From Thiobacillus sp. 65-1059 (GTDB taxonomy: Bacteria; Pseudomonadota; Gammaproteobacteria; Burkholderiales; Thiobacillaceae), in contig MKUE01000010.1 in assembly GCA_001897675.1 (NCBI GenBank), positions 1 through 43,208 on the forward strand: a DNA stretch of 43,208 nt. Reading direction: 5' to 3'. Made by a program: the position numbers and the translations under genes. Positions 25,506 through 32,321 of this stretch are shown here, in pieces (within the stretch, counting starts at the first letter, position 1; each line of letters opens with the position of its first letter). Below the pieces are notes generated by a model, which saw only the letters and a list, made by a program, of their open reading frames with translations, did not search any database and had not been told where the DNA came from.

Positions 25506-25564
25506 GAGCGGAGAGTTGAGAGCGGAGAGTCGAGAGCGGAGAGTCGAGAGCGGAGAGTCGAGAG
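25506..25564. repeat. Tandem 14-bp GAG-rich repeats, left boundary of the four-helix-bundle insert
   Basis: About 3.9 copies of GAGAGTCGAGAGCG at 25511-25564 (first copy has a T for C). The outer 17 bases at 25506-25522 (GAGCGGAGAGTTGAGAG) are matched in inverted orientation, with one mismatch, by 25967-25983 on the other side of the small gene. The repeats reach to within 8 bases of the guaA start. Confidence 0.8.
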
Positions 25565-25587
25565 TATCGAGGTCGAGACGCTATTCG

Positions 25588-25947
25588 TTAGTTATTGGCT
25601 AGGTTTTTTTGCATGCCTCGGATCATTCTCGCCACTTCTTCGGTATTTTCGAGGAGGGGGGCTATCGATTTTTGGTCGATGAACCCCAACTCTCCGGACA
25701 GGATTAGCTGTGTTTGCAGCTCAGCCAGGGAGCCGCGAGCGATGGCGAGAAAACGCCGGAAATCGCCTTCATTTTCTCGCCCATGCCCTTCAGCGATATT
25801 GGAGGGAACCGAGATCGCGGAGCGTCTGATCTGGCTGGTAAGTCCGTACATTTCAGCTGCAGGGAAAGTCGCGGTGGCGGAATAAATGGCCTGAGCCAGC
25901 TTCATCGCCCGCTGCCAAATGAGCAAGTCCCGATAGTCCCTGATCAT
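25588..25947 (-). CDS. Four-helix-bundle protein, S23/IVS family
   Basis: 119-residue all-helical protein. [20 protein letters not shown] is the standard first helix of the family found in 23S rRNA intervening sequences. [24 protein letters not shown] is its most conserved stretch, and [18 protein letters not shown] the third helix. Function is unknown; relatives include the Avd proteins of diversity-generating retroelements, but no reverse transcriptase or variable repeat is present here. ATG 25947 is preferred to GTG 25953 because GGGG lies 7-8 bases upstream. The gene lies between guaB and guaA, flanked by inverted GAG-rich repeats, and looks inserted. Confidence 0.88.
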   Translation of the reverse strand: MIRDYRDLLIWQRAMKLAQAIYSATATFPAAEMYGLTSQIRRSAISVPSNIAEGHGRENEGDFRRFLAIARGSLAELQTQLILSGELGFIDQKSIAPLLENTEEVARMIRGMQKNLANN

Positions 25948-25956
25948 TGGCACACC

Positions 25957-25991
25957 CCACTCTCGACTCTCAACTCACCGCTCTCGACTCA
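25957..25991. repeat. Right boundary repeat of the four-helix-bundle insert
   Basis: CACTCTCGACTCTCAACTC followed by ACCGCTCTCGACTC. Read on the minus strand this is the same GAGTCGAGAG family as the left-hand tandem repeat, so the two flanks are inverted with respect to each other. The segment ends 2 bases from the guaB stop codon. Confidence 0.7.
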
Positions 25992-25992
25992 C

Positions 25993-27453
25993 CTACTCAA
26001 CGCGGTAATTCGGCGCTTCCTTGACGATCTGTACATCGTGCACGTGCGATTCGCGTACGCCGGCCGAAGTAATCTCGACGAACTCGGCCTTGGCGTGCAT
26101 GTCGGCGATGCTGGCGACGCCCAGGTAGCCCATCGACGAGCGCAGGCCGCCCATCAGCTGGTGGATTACCGCCAGCACGCTGCCCTTGTAGGGCACGCGG
26201 CCCTCGACGCCTTCCGGCACCAGCTTCTCGGCGCTTTTTTCGGTGTCCTGGAAATAGCGGTCGGAGGAACCCTGCTGCATGGCGCCCAGGGAGCCCATGC
26301 CGCGATACGATTTGTAGGAGCGGCCCTGGAACAGTTCGATATCGCCGGGTGCTTCCTCGGTGCCAGCCAGCAGGCCGCCGAGCATGACGCAGTCGGCGCC
26401 GGCAGCCAGCGCCTTGGCAATGTCGCCCGAATAACGGATGCCGCCGTCGGCGATCACCCCGACCCCGCTGCCCGCCAGGGCGCCTGACACATTCGCCACG
26501 GCGGTGATCTGCGGCACGCCGACGCCCGCGACCATGCGCGTGGTGCAGATGGAGCCGGGGCCGATGCCGACCTTGACGGCATCGGCCCCGTGCTCGACCA
26601 GCGCGGCAGCGGCCGCGGCGGTGGCGATGTTGCCGCCGATGACCTGCACTTCGGGAAAGTTCTGCTTGACCCAGCGCACCCGTTCGAGCACGCCCTTGGA
26701 GTGGCCGTGCGCGGTATCGACGGTAATCACATCGACCCCGGCGGCCACCAGCGCGGCCACGCGCTCTTCGGTGCCCTCGCCGGTGCCGACCGCCGCGCCG
26801 ACGCGCAGACGGCCCATCGCGTCCTTGCATGCCTGCGGGTGCTCGCTGGATTTCTGGATGTCCTTGACGGTAATCAGCCCGCGCAGCTCGAAGGCGTCGT
26901 TCACCACCAGCACGCGCTCCAGCCGATGCTTATGCAGGAGCGCCATCGCCTCGTCGCGGTTGGCGCCCTCCTTCACCGTCACCAGCCGTTCTTTCGGCGT
27001 CATGATGTTGGCCACCGGCTGGTCGAGCTGGGTTTCGAAGCGCAGGTCGCGGTTGGTGACGATGCCGACCACTTTGCCGGCGTCGATCACCGGCAGGCCG
27101 GAAATGCGCTTCGCGCGGGTGATCTCGAGCACCTGACGCACCGTCATCTGCGGCGCGACGGTGATCGGATCCTTGACCACGCCGGATTCGAAGCGCTTGA
27201 CCGCTGCAACCTGCGCCGCCTGCATCTCGGCGTTCATGTTCTTGTGGATGATGCCAAGACCGCCTTCCTGCGCCAGCGCGATCGCCAGACGCGCCTCGGT
27301 CACCGTATCCATCGCGGCGGACATTAAAGGCAGATTCAGGGTAATCGTGCGGGTCAGCTGCGTGGACAGGCTGACTTCGCGGGGAAGGATGGCGGAATGG
27401 GCGGGAACGAGCAGAACGTCATCGAACGTCAGCGCTTTTTGCAGAACACGCAT
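25993..27453 (-). CDS. guaB: Inosine-5'-monophosphate dehydrogenase
   Basis: Oxidises IMP to XMP with NAD, the committed step to GMP. The 486-residue TIM-barrel enzyme has [13 protein letters not shown] at the start and two CBS domains inserted at about 95-205. Catalytic Cys303 is in [37 protein letters not shown] binds phosphate, and the flap contains [20 protein letters not shown]. It is the canonical upstream partner of guaA, but here a small insert separates the two. Its own promoter lies directly upstream. Confidence 0.97.
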   Translation of the reverse strand: MRVLQKALTFDDVLLVPAHSAILPREVSLSTQLTRTITLNLPLMSAAMDTVTEARLAIALAQEGGLGIIHKNMNAEMQAAQVAAVKRFESGVVKDPITVAPQMTVRQVLEITRAKRISGLPVIDAGKVVGIVTNRDLRFETQLDQPVANIMTPKERLVTVKEGANRDEAMALLHKHRLERVLVVNDAFELRGLITVKDIQKSSEHPQACKDAMGRLRVGAAVGTGEGTEERVAALVAAGVDVITVDTAHGHSKGVLERVRWVKQNFPEVQVIGGNIATAAAAAALVEHGADAVKVGIGPGSICTTRMVAGVGVPQITAVANVSGALAGSGVGVIADGGIRYSGDIAKALAAGADCVMLGGLLAGTEEAPGDIELFQGRSYKSYRGMGSLGAMQQGSSDRYFQDTEKSAEKLVPEGVEGRVPYKGSVLAVIHQLMGGLRSSMGYLGVASIADMHAKAEFVEITSAGVRESHVHDVQIVKEAPNYRVE

Positions 27454-27477
27454 GGGCTTTCCTTAACGCAAAGCGGA

Positions 27478-27507
27478 ATTATACGCGCCAGCCTCCACCC
27501 TGCACAA
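27478..27507 (-). promoter_or_regulatory. Probable sigma-70 promoter of guaB
   Basis: Minus strand: -35 TTGTGC (27507-27502), spacer 18, -10 TATAAT (27483-27478), 25 bp upstream of the guaB start. A good AAGGAAA Shine-Dalgarno-like stretch follows before the ATG. Confidence 0.65.
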
Positions 27508-27571
27508 ACCGGGAGCAATCGCGCGCCGGCGCTTGGTTGTAATCTACCAATCGGATAGTTATCGCCGGCGG

Positions 27572-27600
27572 TTGACTCCCGGACGTGATGCGGCTAACTT
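27572..27600 (+). promoter_or_regulatory. Possible promoter of the small lipoprotein gene
   Basis: TTGACT at 27572-27577, a 17-bp spacer, and TAACTT at 27595-27600. The -10 is poor but the -35 and spacing are good; it lies 78 bp before the lipoprotein start and is divergent to the guaB promoter. Confidence 0.35.
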
Positions 27601-27677
27601 TGCGTCAGCATTCAACCTGCTAGGGCGCGCGATTCGGCGGCCCCCCTGAACGCCATACAACTCGAGGAGATAGAATA

Positions 27678-28031
27678 ATGTCGAAAGTTTTGCTTGCCCT
27701 GACTTCCGTTGCCCTGCTGGGCCTGGCTGGCTGCAGCGGCCTTTACGTCAATCAGCCGAGCGGCCAGCCCGCCACCAAGGCTGCCGAACCGGCCAAAGCC
27801 TCCATCAGCGCCGAGGCACAGGCCGCGCTCACCGCAGCCCAGGCCGACGTCAAGGCAGCCAAGGCCAAAAACGCCCTGTGGACCACCGCTGAAGGCGCGC
27901 TCAAGGCGGCCGAAACCGCCGCTGAAAAAGGCGACAGCGCCGCCGTGCTGAAGCAGGCCAAGCTGGCCAGCGACCAAGCCAAAAAAGGCCTGGCCCAGCT
28001 CGACTATCCGGTGCTCAAAATCGGCGACTGA
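27678..28031 (+). CDS. Small alanine-rich lipoprotein
   Basis: 117-residue predicted lipoprotein. The signal MSKVLLALTSVALLGLAGC ends in the lipobox LAGC with Cys19. The mature part is a helical, Ala/Lys-rich chain (SAEAQAALTAAQADVKAAKAKNALW and similar heptad-like stretches) ending YPVLKIGD. This resembles small coiled-coil lipoproteins of the Lpp kind in composition, not in sequence. GAGGAG lies 11 bases before the ATG. It is a single-gene unit with its own terminator. Function unknown. Confidence 0.82.
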   Translation: MSKVLLALTSVALLGLAGCSGLYVNQPSGQPATKAAEPAKASISAEAQAALTAAQADVKAAKAKNALWTTAEGALKAAETAAEKGDSAAVLKQAKLASDQAKKGLAQLDYPVLKIGD

Positions 28032-28050
28032 AACAAGCCCGCCTCCGCTC

Positions 28051-28087
28051 AAAAGGCCTTCCGGTTTCGCGCCGGAAGGCCTTTTTT
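28051..28087. terminator. Intrinsic terminator, probably bidirectional
   Basis: AAAAGGCCTTCCGG - 7-base loop - CCGGAAGGCCTTTTTT: a perfect 10-bp GC-rich stem (GGCCTTCCGG/CCGGAAGGCC) with A run before and T run after. It lies 20 bp after the lipoprotein stop and 41 bp after the rnfH stop on the other strand, so it likely ends both transcripts. Confidence 0.9.
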
Positions 28088-28128
28088 GTGCGCCCCGAAC
28101 CGCGCGGGCGCGTCCATGCCCCGGTGCG

Positions 28129-28452
28129 TCATTCCGCTGCGGCATCGCCGCCGCCTTTGCGGGTGACCTTGCCTTCTTCCGCCCGCTTGCGGCGGACCTC
28201 CTTGGGGTCGGCTATCAGCGGACGGTAGATTTCCACCCGGTCCTTGTCGCGCACCGCCTCGTCCAGTTTGACCAGCTTGCTGAAAATCCCGACCTTGTTC
28301 TTGCCCAGATCGATCTCGGGAAATGCCTCCAGCACGCCGGACAGGCGGATGGCGTCTTCCACGGTCGCGCCTTCGGCCAGACTCACCCGCAACAGCGGCT
28401 GCTGCTCCGGCAGCGCGTAGATCACTTCAACACTGATATTGGCTGCATTCAT
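28129..28452 (-). CDS. rnfH: RnfH family protein
   Basis: 107-residue beta-grasp (ubiquitin-like) protein. [23 protein letters not shown], then [25 protein letters not shown] (seen as [15 protein letters not shown]) and a basic tail [14 protein letters not shown] are the family pattern. The YRPL-ADPK-RRKRA end is diagnostic. The exact function is unknown; genes of this family are classically paired with ratA as here, where the start overlaps the ratA stop by ATGA. Confidence 0.9.
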   Translation of the reverse strand: MNAANISVEVIYALPEQQPLLRVSLAEGATVEDAIRLSGVLEAFPEIDLGKNKVGIFSKLVKLDEAVRDKDRVEIYRPLIADPKEVRRKRAEEGKVTRKGGGDAAAE

Positions 28453-28880
28453 GCATAGACCTCGTCGGCGCGGCGCACGAAGGCGTCGACAAACGTATTG
28501 GTGATGTGGCTGAACACCGGCGCCAGGATGGTCTCCAGCACCCGGCTGGAAAATACATACTGCAGGCGGAACCCGACCTTGCAGGCGTCGTCGCCCAGCG
28601 GGACGAACGACCAGTCGCCTTCGAGTTCCGCAAACGGGCCGTGCTGCAGCCTGATGCGCATTTCGCGCGGGTGGATTTTGGCGTTTTCGGTGGTGAAGCT
28701 TTGCCGAATGCCCATATAGGCGATGTGAATCGTCGCCACCGTGCTGTGTTCATCGCGGAACTTCAATTCGGTACCGCCGCACCAGGGCAGAAAAGCGGGG
28801 TAATCCTCGACCCGATCCACCAGCTCAAACATGCGCTCGGGGGGATGCGCCACCAGCACACTTTTTTCCACACGCGCCAT
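28449..28880 (-). CDS. ratA: RatA/Coq10-like START-domain protein
   Basis: 143-residue SRPBCC (START-like) protein. [31 protein letters not shown] is the family N-terminus, and [19 protein letters not shown] the central strands; the C-terminal helix has [13 protein letters not shown]. The family includes the ubiquinone-binding Coq10 proteins and E. coli RatA, reported as an inhibitor of ribosome subunit joining. Which role applies is open. It is the first gene of a ratA-rnfH pair and is divergent from smpB, an arrangement conserved in proteobacteria. Confidence 0.9.
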   Translation of the reverse strand: MARVEKSVLVAHPPERMFELVDRVEDYPAFLPWCGGTELKFRDEHSTVATIHIAYMGIRQSFTTENAKIHPREMRIRLQHGPFAELEGDWSFVPLGDDACKVGFRLQYVFSSRVLETILAPVFSHITNTFVDAFVRRADEVYA

Positions 28881-28930
28881 GGGTGCCTAAAGCCTTGTAA
28901 AATCGAGAATTGTACGCAAGCCAGTCCGCC

Positions 28931-29374
28931 ATGAGCATCGCCGACAACAAAAAAGCCTTTCACGATTACTTCATCGAGGAAAAATTCGAGGCCGGCCTCG
29001 TGCTGGAAGGCTGGGAAGTCAAAGCCATACGCGCCGGCCGCGTGCAGTTGAAGGAAGCCTATGTCGTCGTCAAGAACGGCGCCGTGTATCTGATCGGCTG
29101 CCACATCAGTCCGCTGCCCACCGCCTCCACCCACATCCACCCCGACCCCACGCGCTCGCGCAAGCTGCTGCTGCACGCAGCGGAAATCAACAAGCTGATC
29201 GGCAAGACCGAGCGGGCCGGCTTCACCCTGGTGCCGCTCGACATGCACTATGCCAAAGGCCGCATCAAGCTGGAAATCGGCCTGGCAAAAGGCAAGAAGC
29301 AGCACGACAAGCGCGCCGCGGAAAAAGAGCGTGAATGGCAGCGCGAGAAGCAGCGCCTGATCCGGACGACTTGA
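28931..29374 (+). CDS. smpB: SsrA-binding protein SmpB
   Basis: Binds tmRNA and brings it to stalled ribosomes (trans-translation). The 147-residue protein has the oligonucleotide-binding barrel with [46 protein letters not shown] and [21 protein letters not shown], then the basic tail [11 protein letters not shown]. The ATG at 28931 was chosen over one 21 bases upstream because [10 protein letters not shown] is the family start. It diverges from ratA by 50 bp; no ssrA gene was found in the window. Confidence 0.95.
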   Translation: MSIADNKKAFHDYFIEEKFEAGLVLEGWEVKAIRAGRVQLKEAYVVVKNGAVYLIGCHISPLPTASTHIHPDPTRSRKLLLHAAEINKLIGKTERAGFTLVPLDMHYAKGRIKLEIGLAKGKKQHDKRAAEKEREWQREKQRLIRTT

Positions 29375-29500
29375 TCCCGACTTGCGTTCCAGCGCCGACT
29401 AACGGATGAAATAATCTGCTTATCGGTCATGTTTTTCCTTGCCGACCCGTCGAAATACTGACTACAATCGTCAACATCTCGACAAACAAGGACAAAACCG

Positions 29501-29674
29501 ATGTCGGCCCTTCCCGTTTACCAGGTTGAATTCATCCCGCTGGAACGCCGTTTGGGTGATCGTCGCGTCGCGCCGCGCGATGCAGCGCTGCCGCCCGGCA
29601 TTACGGCAGATCGCCGCAAAACAGCCAGCCGGCGCATGGATGACCGCAAGTTCGCGCCCCTGAAAGCCGTTTGA
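29501..29674 (+). CDS. 57-residue Arg-rich small protein
   Basis: Small open frame with AAGGA 8-9 bases before the ATG, 126 bp after smpB. The product begins MSALPVYQVEFIPLERRLGD and contains two related basic blocks, ERRLGDRR and SRRMDDRK, separated by a Pro/Ala linker. It is cytoplasmic by composition. I do not recognise a named family. A Shine-Dalgarno and normal codon use support it; short length is the main doubt. A compact hairpin (TTGGCGCG-TGA-CGCGCCAA, 29688-29706) follows 13 bp after its stop. Confidence 0.5.
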   Translation: MSALPVYQVEFIPLERRLGDRRVAPRDAALPPGITADRRKTASRRMDDRKFAPLKAV

Positions 29675-29687
29675 GCATCAACCGGCG

Positions 29688-29811
29688 TTGGCGCGTGACG
29701 CGCCAAGCCATGCTATCGCTTTGGCCATAGCCCCCTCCTCTCCGCTGCCCGGCACCGCGCAGCAGCAGACCAGGCATCGGCGCAACAACGCGCCCGCCTG
29801 ACCCGGCGGGC
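29688..29811. other. Two hairpins in the smpB-mnmH gap
   Basis: TTGGCGCG-TGA-CGCGCCAA at 29688-29706 and GCCCGCC-N6-GGCGGGC at 29792-29811, the second followed by GGGATTTTG. The second could be a weak intrinsic terminator for the small gene; the first lacks a T run. Confidence 0.35.
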
Positions 29812-29900
29812 GGGATTTTGCCGCCGCATCCGCCGCCGTGTGACAATGGCACGCTTACGCCCGTGTCCATCTGTTTTTATCCCCGAAAGTTGAGCCCAGT

Positions 29901-30947
29901 TTGCCCGCCACCGTAGCAGAACTCCCTGCCTTCGATGAGATCATCGACGCCCGCTCCCCGGGCGAGTTTGCCGAGGACCGCATCCCCGGCGCCATCAATC
30001 TGCCGGTGCTGGACGACGCCGAGCGCGAGCGCGTCGGCACCCTGTACAAACAGGTGTCGTCGTTCGAGGCCAAAAAAGTCGGCGCAGCGCTGGTGTCGCG
30101 CAATATCGCCCGTCATCTCGAAACCTGGTTTGCCGACAAGCCCAAATCGTATCGCCCGCTGGTGTATTGCTGGCGCGGCGGCAGCCGCAGCGGTGCGATG
30201 ACGCACATCCTGCAGAAAATCGGCTTCGCCGCGACGCAACTCGATGGTGGCTATCAAGCCTATCGGCGGCATGTGGTGGCGGAACTCGAACGTCTGCCGG
30301 CGCTGTTGAGCTATCGCGTGGTATGCGGCCCCACCGGCAGCGGCAAGAGCCGTCTGCTGCAGGCACTGGCCGACGAAGGCGCCCAGGTGCTCGACCTCGA
30401 AGCGCTCGCCGCCCATCGGGGCTCGTTGCTGGGGGCGCTGCCGGAACAGCCCCAGCCGACGCAAAAAAGCTTCGAGAGCGCGATCTGCTTCGCCCTCGCC
30501 CGATTCAACCCGCAGCGCCCGGTATTCGTGGAGTCGGAAAGCAAAAAAATCGGCGCACTGCGGGTGCCCGCTGCGCTCATCGCGGCGATGCGTGCCAGCC
30601 CCTGCATACGGCTGGAAGTTCCGCTGGCGACGCGGGTCCGGCTTCTGACCGAGGACTACGCGCATTTCCTGCGCGATCCCGCACTCATCAACAGCCGGCT
30701 TGCCCACCTTGTTTCGCTGCGCGGCCACGAAACCGTCGCGGCGTGGCAGGAGTTGGCCCGCCTGCAAGCATGGGACGATCTGGTGGCCGCCTTGCTGGAA
30801 CAGCATTACGACCCGGCCTATGGCAAATCGCTGTCGAGCAATTACGCACCGACGCCGGCCGACCAGACTTTCAGCACGGCCGACCTATCCCGCAGCGGCC
30901 TGCAGCAGCTGGCACGGAAGATTCTGGCTGCCGTACCGGGAAATTAG
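29901..30947 (+). CDS. mnmH: tRNA 2-selenouridine synthase
   Basis: Also named selU/ybbB. Replaces the sulfur of 2-thiouridine at the tRNA wobble position with selenium, using selenophosphate. The 348-residue protein has an N-terminal rhodanese domain (EIIDARSPGEFAEDRIPGAIN, then YCWRGGSRSGAM with active Cys90) and a P-loop domain starting at GPTGSGKSRLL (143-153). The end is divergent, as usual. The likely start is TTG 29901; no strong Shine-Dalgarno is visible. No selD gene was seen in the window. Confidence 0.9.
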   Translation: MPATVAELPAFDEIIDARSPGEFAEDRIPGAINLPVLDDAERERVGTLYKQVSSFEAKKVGAALVSRNIARHLETWFADKPKSYRPLVYCWRGGSRSGAMTHILQKIGFAATQLDGGYQAYRRHVVAELERLPALLSYRVVCGPTGSGKSRLLQALADEGAQVLDLEALAAHRGSLLGALPEQPQPTQKSFESAICFALARFNPQRPVFVESESKKIGALRVPAALIAAMRASPCIRLEVPLATRVRLLTEDYAHFLRDPALINSRLAHLVSLRGHETVAAWQELARLQAWDDLVAALLEQHYDPAYGKSLSSNYAPTPADQTFSTADLSRSGLQQLARKILAAVPGN

Positions 30948-30959
30948 TATTGACAGGCC

Positions 30960-31397
30960 TTAAATCAGCTTGCCCAGCACGAAGCCGATCACGATGCCGA
31001 TGATGATCGCCACGGTCAGCCCGCGATAGGTCAGCACATCCTTGGAGTAGCCACGGCGGATGGCGATATAGGACACCAGATAGCCTACTGCGTTGAGCAG
31101 CCAGATGAAGCCGATCGACAGCACCTTGACGATGACCGGGCCAATGACCGGCACCAGGGCGATCACCCCCAGCAGCCAGGCAAAGGCATTGGAGACCAGC
31201 CCGATTGCCACCACGCTGCCGGCGATCACGCCGCGATCGACGTTGAAATGCAGCCCCAGCCCCACCAGCACGGCTATCCCCAGCCACAGCGGCAACATCA
31301 CTTTCCAGTTGCGCCACCACGGTGTACGCAGCGTGAGCGCGCCTTCTTCAGGCGCGTCGTTTGCGGGCGGCGTCTCCGGCTCGGGCGGCACGCTCAC
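30960..31397 (-). CDS. Small inner-membrane protein coupled to DyP peroxidase
   Basis: About 145 residues. A Pro/Glu-rich N-terminus (PPEPETPPANDAPEEGA) is followed by WWRNWKVMLPLWLGIAVLVGL and three or four more hydrophobic segments, ending GLTVAIIIGIVIGFVLGKLI. I do not recognise a family. The start is taken as a GTG at 31397 whose second and third bases overlap the stop of the peroxidase gene (GTGTGA), so translation may be coupled. A longer frame reaches 31445 but would lie inside the peroxidase gene. A role with the peroxidase, for example in membrane placement, is inference from the overlap. Confidence 0.7.
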   Translation of the reverse strand: MSVPPEPETPPANDAPEEGALTLRTPWWRNWKVMLPLWLGIAVLVGLGLHFNVDRGVIAGSVVAIGLVSNAFAWLLGVIALVPVIGPVIVKVLSIGFIWLLNAVGYLVSYIAIRRGYSKDVLTYRGLTVAIIIGIVIGFVLGKLI

Positions 31398-32272
31398 ACG
31401 CCCAAAACGGAAAGATCGGCCCCATTGCCGGCCATGGGCGGACACCAGTAATAGCCGCCGCTGAGCGGGCGGGTGAAATGGAACAGCGCATCGCCGATGC
31501 CGTCGTCATGTCCGGTCATGCGGCGCAGCTGAGCTTCGAAGGCATCGAACGACTTGCCGAAGGCGAGAAACATCAGCCCGGCATCCGCGCCCGCCACCCA
31601 GGGCATGGAACGACGCACCACGAAGGCTTCCGGTTCGAAGTCTTCCTGCGCGGTGCGCTTGACGTGCGCCGACGCGGGCGCATCGCCGATCTCCTCGTTG
31701 CCGTCGCGGCGGCGGCCGAAGCAGTTGTCCTGTTCAGCGCGCGGCATCGCCTCGAACGCGGGAAAGTCGTGCAGCCATTGCTGCACCGCGGCGAAGCTCG
31801 AGCCATCGATGCCGGCGCCCTGCCCCTGCGCGATCGCCGCCTCGACGGCAGCCTCGTCCTTGGGGTTTTCGGTGCCGTCTTCATAGCCGGTGAGGTCGCG
31901 GCTGTCCCGGTAGCGGAAGCTGTCGATCGCCTGCACCTGGGTAAATGCAGGCGCAGCCATCGCCTGCAGCGCCTGCCCGCGCAGCAGCAGGTCGCCGGGT
32001 TCGTTGCCGCGCAGCCACAGCCACAACGCGTGCTGGGTCGCCGGAATCGGCGGGCGGGCGTCCGGCAGCACCGGAAACCCGCGCAGACCCGCCAGATCGA
32101 CGCCCAGCATTTCGGCAACCTTCACTCCGATTCCCATGACCGCCGATTTTCCGTCGCAGGCCGTTGCCAGCGCCCGCAATACGGCACGGGAGTCCACTGC
32201 GGGCTTCAGATCGAAAAACAGATGGCGCGCGTGGTCTGGGATGGCATCAAGAATGGCGGATTGCGGTGTCAT
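31394..32272 (-). CDS. Dye-decolourising (DyP-type) haem peroxidase
   Basis: 292-residue peroxidase that uses hydrogen peroxide to oxidise dyes and other reductants. The GXXDG catalytic motif is present as GYEDGTENP at about 130, the proximal haem ligand is expected at His in APASAHVKRTAQEDFEP, and the Arg/Phe-rich MPWVAGADAGLMFLAFGKS and GGYYWCPP end are family features. There is no signal peptide, so it is likely cytoplasmic. It is the first gene of a two-gene unit with a membrane protein. No encapsulin gene or clear encapsulin cargo tail was found. Confidence 0.88.
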   Translation of the reverse strand: MTPQSAILDAIPDHARHLFFDLKPAVDSRAVLRALATACDGKSAVMGIGVKVAEMLGVDLAGLRGFPVLPDARPPIPATQHALWLWLRGNEPGDLLLRGQALQAMAAPAFTQVQAIDSFRYRDSRDLTGYEDGTENPKDEAAVEAAIAQGQGAGIDGSSFAAVQQWLHDFPAFEAMPRAEQDNCFGRRRDGNEEIGDAPASAHVKRTAQEDFEPEAFVVRRSMPWVAGADAGLMFLAFGKSFDAFEAQLRRMTGHDDGIGDALFHFTRPLSGGYYWCPPMAGNGADLSVLGV

Positions 32273-32321
32273 GGCAGACTCGACAAGGAACGAAACGGGA
32301 ACCCCGACAATAAGCGGAAAC

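Noticed and set aside
25511-25564. Tandem 14-bp repeat as a possible CRISPR or origin iteron
   Set aside because: No spacers between copies, and an inverted partner lies on the far side of one small gene; it is a boundary repeat of an insert.
31394-31420. Encapsulin cargo tail at the end of the DyP peroxidase
   Set aside because: The C-terminus ends LSVLGV, without the SLxIGSLK-type tail, and no encapsulin gene is present.
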